A stretch of 9,773 nucleotides of DNA from an uncultured Bacilli bacterium (GTDB lineage Bacteria; Bacillota_I; Bacilli_A; RF39; UBA660). A model generated the notes under the pieces. It searched no databases and was not told the DNA's origin. It saw only the letters and a list, made by a program, of their open reading frames with translations. The DNA is taken from assembly GCA_934096605.1 (NCBI GenBank), contig CAKOMI010000042.1, positions 1 through 9,773 on the forward strand, in the 5' to 3' direction. How positions within the stretch are numbered: the first letter of the stretch is position 1; each line of letters opens with the position of its first letter. The position numbers and the translations under genes were made by a program. Below, in pieces: positions 7,150-9,773 of the stretch.

Positions 7150-7178
7150 ATTATACAAAAAAAGATTACTTTCGTAAA
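7150..7178 (-). promoter_or_regulatory. Sigma-A-type promoter of the lepA operon
   Basis: The minus strand has a perfect -10 box TATAAT (7150-7155), a 17-base spacer and a -35 box TTTACG (7173-7178, four of six matches to TTGACA). Transcription should begin near 7143, giving a leader of only about a dozen bases that carries the AGGTGAT ribosome binding site of lepA at 7136-7142. No operator or riboswitch fits in this short leader. Confidence 0.7.
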
Positions 7179-7201
7179 CCTATTTTTGTTGTAATTAATC
7201 A

Positions 7202-7433
7202 CTACCAAGAGCCATTGTCTATAGGTGTATTACCTGAAACAGTACCCGAAGAATGAGTATAAGTGGATCCTGATAATGTATTTACATTAATACCGTCAAT
7301 ACCATTACTAGCTGAGCATTTATTATTAATGACATTGCCACTTTGAATATATAAATGATTTGGACTTCCTTCAGTGCCCAAGCCAACATCTATTCTGGCT
7401 GTCATTGCATAAGATAAAATGGTACCAATAAAA
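7202..7433 (-). pseudogene. Out-of-frame remnant of a second beta-helix C-terminal tail
   Basis: Just after the stop codon of the surface protein gene, another minus-strand frame encodes about 77 residues ending in TAG at 7202. They resemble the end of the surface protein itself. LYIQSGNVINNKCSASN here matches LYMQGGSVINNKSETAN there, and SSGTVSGNTPIDNGSW-stop matches SSGTISGNTPKDSNK-stop. No convincing start codon and ribosome binding site precedes it; the frame stays open upstream only as a shadow of the surface gene. It is best read as a fragment of a paralogous gene's 3' end left by recombination or duplication. Alternatively it is the true downstream end of a longer protein separated by a frameshift near 7434. 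The two copies are diverged, so the event is not very recent. Confidence 0.65.
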
Positions 7434-9773
7434 CTACTTGTTAGAATCTTTTGGTGTATTACCACTGATAGTTCCTGATGAATAGGAATACGTTGCATTA
7501 TTACCCCAATATAAACCACCATAAGTATTAGCTGTTTCGCTTTTATTATTAATGACACTACCGCCTTGCATGTATAATGCTGTGTCAGTATCTCCATACA
7601 CAATACCGCCACCGTTTAATTTAGCAGTATTATTTTTGATTGTGCCACCTTTAAAATAAAATTTGCTTTTATTAAATAGTGCGACTCCACCACCCATAGT
7701 AACTGAATAATTACTACTTATTTCGCCACTTGTCATAGTAAGGATTGATGCCCCTGCTAACCTTATACCACCTCCTGTTGTGCCTCCGGTACCAGTAGAG
7801 GTAGAATTATTGTCATTTATAGTTACGTTAGAAATATTCATGGTAGCATTATCCAAGTAAATACCACCTCCTGTTGTTGCGTCATTACTTGATATTGTAC
7901 CACCCGTAATAGTTCCTATTGCTTTTCCAGCGCCGTCATTTTGAAGCAAAATACCACCACCTGCTAGTGGTGATTCATTCATTTGAATGGAACCACCGCT
8001 CATGTTAAATATACTATCATTATCACGGCCGTTAACCTTGACTCCACCACCCCAACAGCCTTTATTTCTTGAAATTGTTCCACCTTTCAAATTGAATGTT
8101 CCTTCCCATACTGAAACGCCTCCTGCACTACAACCACCAGTTGATATGACTACTTCGTTTCTAGTAATCGTGCCACCATACATATTTACTACGGATGCAT
8201 AGGCATTTATTGCACCGACTTTATTACCTTTATTATTTTCAATAATAACTCCAGAATAAATATTTAAGTAGCCACCGCTATCAACATGAACAGCAGCACC
8301 AACACTAACAGTTGTTGCTATACTACTATCTAAAACCGTGTCTTCTAATAAATTTAATGTTGCATTTGAAGAATATAATAATGTTGCTGTAGAACTAACA
8401 CTTTCGCCATTAAATTCCACATTTCTTATGTTAAGGACATTTTTATTTTTTATAGTAATTAATGGACTAGAAATAAAATCCTTTGAACGATGGATGATGA
8501 ATCTTTCATCAGTGTTTGCACTTGTTAAAGTTATATTTTTATTTTCAGTATCAAAATAAGTAGCCATTATAGGCGTAAGATCGCTTAGTAATTTAATATT
8601 TCCTCCAGATTTCACTTTTACATAAGCCATGTTAAGACTAGCAAAAGGACTTTCCTTAGAACCATTGCCACTTGAATCATCACCAAGATTTGAAACATAA
8701 ACATTTTGATAAACAACTACTGCACTAGTACTTACTGTTGTGCTTAGTCCTGCTTTATCCGTAACTCTTAAATACGCAGTGTATACGCCATCATTTAATC
8801 CAGTAAAAGTATAATTTTCTTCTTCTGATGAATAATATGTTGTCCCATCTATACTATATTCATATTTTGCTATACCTGTTTGTGAATCAGTTGACCCAGT
8901 TGCACTTATAGTTATAGAATCGTTTAACACACTAGCATTAATTTTAGCTGTTGGTTTTATCATATCTACTTTAGTTACATTAAAATATTGAGATGCAGTA
9001 CTTGTCCCATTATCTTCCACATAAATACTATAACGGCCATTTAATTTTGCTGTAATTGTTATAGTTTCTTCTTTAGGATTACCAGTAAAATTAGTCCAAG
9101 TAATTTGATTATTAGGATCACTTATACCATATCTTTTAAGACCTGTTTCATTATCTTTAGCATTTATTGTTATTTTACTTGTTAAACCATATTCACTTTG
9201 TTCCGTTATACTTGTTATTACTGGGGCTATATCATCTATTTTATCAATATCGATACTTGTATGACTAATATTTCCTAATGAATCTTTGGCATATATGTAA
9301 TATTTGCCATTATTGTAAACTGTTTCTGTTACATTCATTTCTTGTCCATTAACATGTGTCCATTCACTGGGGTCAGTTTCAGTATTTGTTAAAGCATAGC
9401 CAGAAAGTCCTGATTTATCATCTTTTAATGTAATATCAATGGTATTTGTTACTCCCCATTCACTACTTTTATTTAAAGAAATTGTAGGCCCTGTTTGATC
9501 TAAATATTTTAGTTCAATAGCTTCGTCTTTAATATTACCTACCTCATCTTTAAAATAAATATGTGGTGTAATCTCTTTATTATATGTTTTTACTAATGTT
9601 ACTTTCTTACTTGGGATATCAACACTTGTATAACTACTACCATCTTCACTATATTCTATAATATCTTTTTCTTTACTTTCACCTGTTATCTCAACTGTTT
9701 CACTTATACTACTATATTCTATATCTTTACTTGTATAAGCAATTGTTATTTCATTATTTAAATTTTCTTCTTC
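7434..9773 (-). CDS. Large surface protein, Ig-like repeats plus right-handed beta-helix (N-terminus missing)
   Basis: The frame is open from the window edge to TAG at 7434, giving 779 residues of the C-terminal part; an internal Met at 9338 is not the start. About four Ig-like units of about 90 residues come first, marked by DxxGP or DxxAP at each start and strands such as GKYYIYAKDSLGNIS and GVYTAYLRVTDKAG. A DUF1565-like entry motif follows at about 8705 (VYVSNLGDDSSGNGSKESPF, then GGNIKLLSDLTP). Residues coded from about 8441 to 7434 form a parallel beta-helix of 26-32 residue rungs with GGTISxN and TGGGIxL motifs. The domains are typical of very large secreted or cell-surface proteins in gut Gram-positives, where beta-helices often bind or cleave polysaccharide, but no catalytic residues can be assigned. 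There is no C-terminal LPxTG anchor or sorting tail, so attachment, if any, is through the missing N-terminus. Confidence 0.9.
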   Translation of the reverse strand, partial: EEENLNNEITIAYTSKDIEYSSISETVEITGESKEKDIIEYSEDGSSYTSVDIPSKKVTLVKTYNKEITPHIYFKDEVGNIKDEAIELKYLDQTGPTISLNKSSEWGVTNTIDITLKDDKSGLSGYALTNTETDPSEWTHVNGQEMNVTETVYNNGKYYIYAKDSLGNISHTSIDIDKIDDIAPVITSITEQSEYGLTSKITINAKDNETGLKRYGISDPNNQITWTNFTGNPKEETITITAKLNGRYSIYVEDNGTSTASQYFNVTKVDMIKPTAKINASVLNDSITISATGSTDSQTGIAKYEYSIDGTTYYSSEEENYTFTGLNDGVYTAYLRVTDKAGLSTTVSTSAVVVYQNVYVSNLGDDSSGNGSKESPFASLNMAYVKVKSGGNIKLLSDLTPIMATYFDTENKNITLTSANTDERFIIHRSKDFISSPLITIKNKNVLNIRNVEFNGESVSSTATLLYSSNATLNLLEDTVLDSSIATTVSVGAAVHVDSGGYLNIYSGVIIENNKGNKVGAINAYASVVNMYGGTITRNEVVISTGGCSAGGVSVWEGTFNLKGGTISRNKGCWGGGVKVNGRDNDSIFNMSGGSIQMNESPLAGGGILLQNDGAGKAIGTITGGTISSNDATTGGGIYLDNATMNISNVTINDNNSTSTGTGGTTGGGIRLAGASILTMTSGEISSNYSVTMGGGVALFNKSKFYFKGGTIKNNTAKLNGGGIVYGDTDTALYMQGGSVINNKSETANTYGGLYWGNNATYSYSSGTISGNTPKDSNK
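7440..8177 (-). repeat. Beta-helix rung repeats (GGTISxN motif) in the surface protein
   Basis: The motif GGTI(T/S)xN or a variant recurs along the C-terminal part of the surface protein. Examples in order are GGTITRN, GGTISRN, GGSIQMN, GGTISSN, SNVTINDN, SGEISSN, GGTIKNN, GGSVINN and SGTISGN. Spacing is 26-32 residues (31, 29, 31, 26, 32, 27, 28 and 29), one turn of a parallel beta-helix each. Between them GGGI or GGGV turns recur. Confidence 0.85.
7765..7877 (-). repeat. 17-base exact direct repeat within the beta-helix region
   Basis: The plus-strand string ATACCACCTCCTGTTGT occurs at 7765-7781 and again at 7861-7877. The copies are 96 bases apart, exactly 32 codons, so both are read in the same frame and encode the TTGGGI turn. 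It suggests a relatively recent rung duplication or gene conversion. Confidence 0.8.
8706..9773 (-). repeat. Four tandem Ig-like repeats of about 90 residues
   Basis: Translated in the surface protein frame, repeat boundaries fall at about 9773-9501, 9500-9234, 9233-8964 and 8963-8706 (91, 89, 90 and 86 residues). Units 2 and 3 share DQTGPTISL/DIAPVITSI openings, SEWGVTNTIDITLKDDKSGL/SEYGLTSKITINAKDNETGL, and GKYYIYAKD/GRYSIYVED near the end. The first and fourth units are more diverged. The array probably continues beyond the window. Confidence 0.8.

Noticed and set aside
7065..7256. Plus-strand open frame of 63 codons across the lepA start and the tail remnant
   Set aside because: It runs antisense through the lepA start and promoter, with no ribosome binding site and no known pattern.
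7434..7612. Upstream extension of the tail-remnant frame, with a possible Met start at 7612
   Set aside because: This part overlaps the surface gene in a different frame on the same strand, is unlike the repeat domain, and has no ribosome binding site. Only the part after 7434 resembles a protein family.
7987..8559. Plus-strand frames of 71 and 73 codons (7987-8202 and 8338-8559) in the surface gene
   Set aside because: They are antisense to the repetitive beta-helix coding sequence. The Pro-rich product is simply the reverse reading of Gly codons (GGT/GGA to ACC/TCC).
9336..9338. ATG at 9338 as the start of the surface protein
   Set aside because: The frame is open all the way to the window edge and the Met lies in the middle of an Ig-like repeat, so the true start is outside the window.
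7434..9773. CRISPR-like or mobile-element repeats in the surface gene
   Set aside because: The repeats are protein-level rungs and Ig units in one frame with diverged DNA. There are no unique spacers of constant length, no terminal inverted repeats and no transposase.

Overview
The window looks like a piece of chromosome from an AT-rich, low-GC Gram-positive bacterium of the Bacilli/Mollicutes neighbourhood, probably an uncultured gut-type lineage. The reasons are the low GC (about 27-40% on the lines I counted), strong AGGAGG-type ribosome binding sites, lepA and hemW in the same operon, a SpoIIID-like regulator, and a large Ig-plus-beta-helix surface protein. The 164-aa regulator ends in TGA within an ATGA overlap and visible Trp codons are TGG, which fits code 11 better than the Mycoplasma code. 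The species assignment is inference.

Every supported gene lies on the minus strand, so transcription runs from high to low coordinates. From right to left: (1) 7434-9773 is the 3' part of a large surface protein made of about four Ig-like repeats of about 90 residues, followed by a right-handed beta-helix; its N-terminus is outside the window. (2) 7202-7433 is a frame-shifted remnant of a second, diverged copy of that protein's C-terminal tail. (3) A sigma-A-type promoter at 7150-7178 drives a compact operon: lepA, a 164-aa protein that is a tandem duplication of a SpoIIID-like helix-turn-helix unit, a 450-aa protein with several HTH-like segments, hemW, a membrane-anchored cadherin-like beta-sandwich protein, a short glycerophosphodiester phosphodiesterase and an HD-domain phosphohydrolase. 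The first four genes overlap by 1, 4 and 8 nt and the rest are 5-20 nt apart. (4) A hairpin terminator at 532-560 follows the HD gene. (5) An extended -10 promoter then starts mutS, of which only the N-terminal mismatch-recognition domain is present.

The operon joins translation (LepA), a radical SAM heme chaperone (HemW), envelope or lipid functions, and two unusual DNA-binding-like proteins translationally coupled to lepA and hemW. The best candidates for undescribed biology are the duplicated SpoIIID-like protein with its multi-HTH partner, and the surface gene with a second C-terminal tail downstream in a different frame. There is no evidence in the window of RNA genes, CRISPR arrays, transposases or attachment sites.
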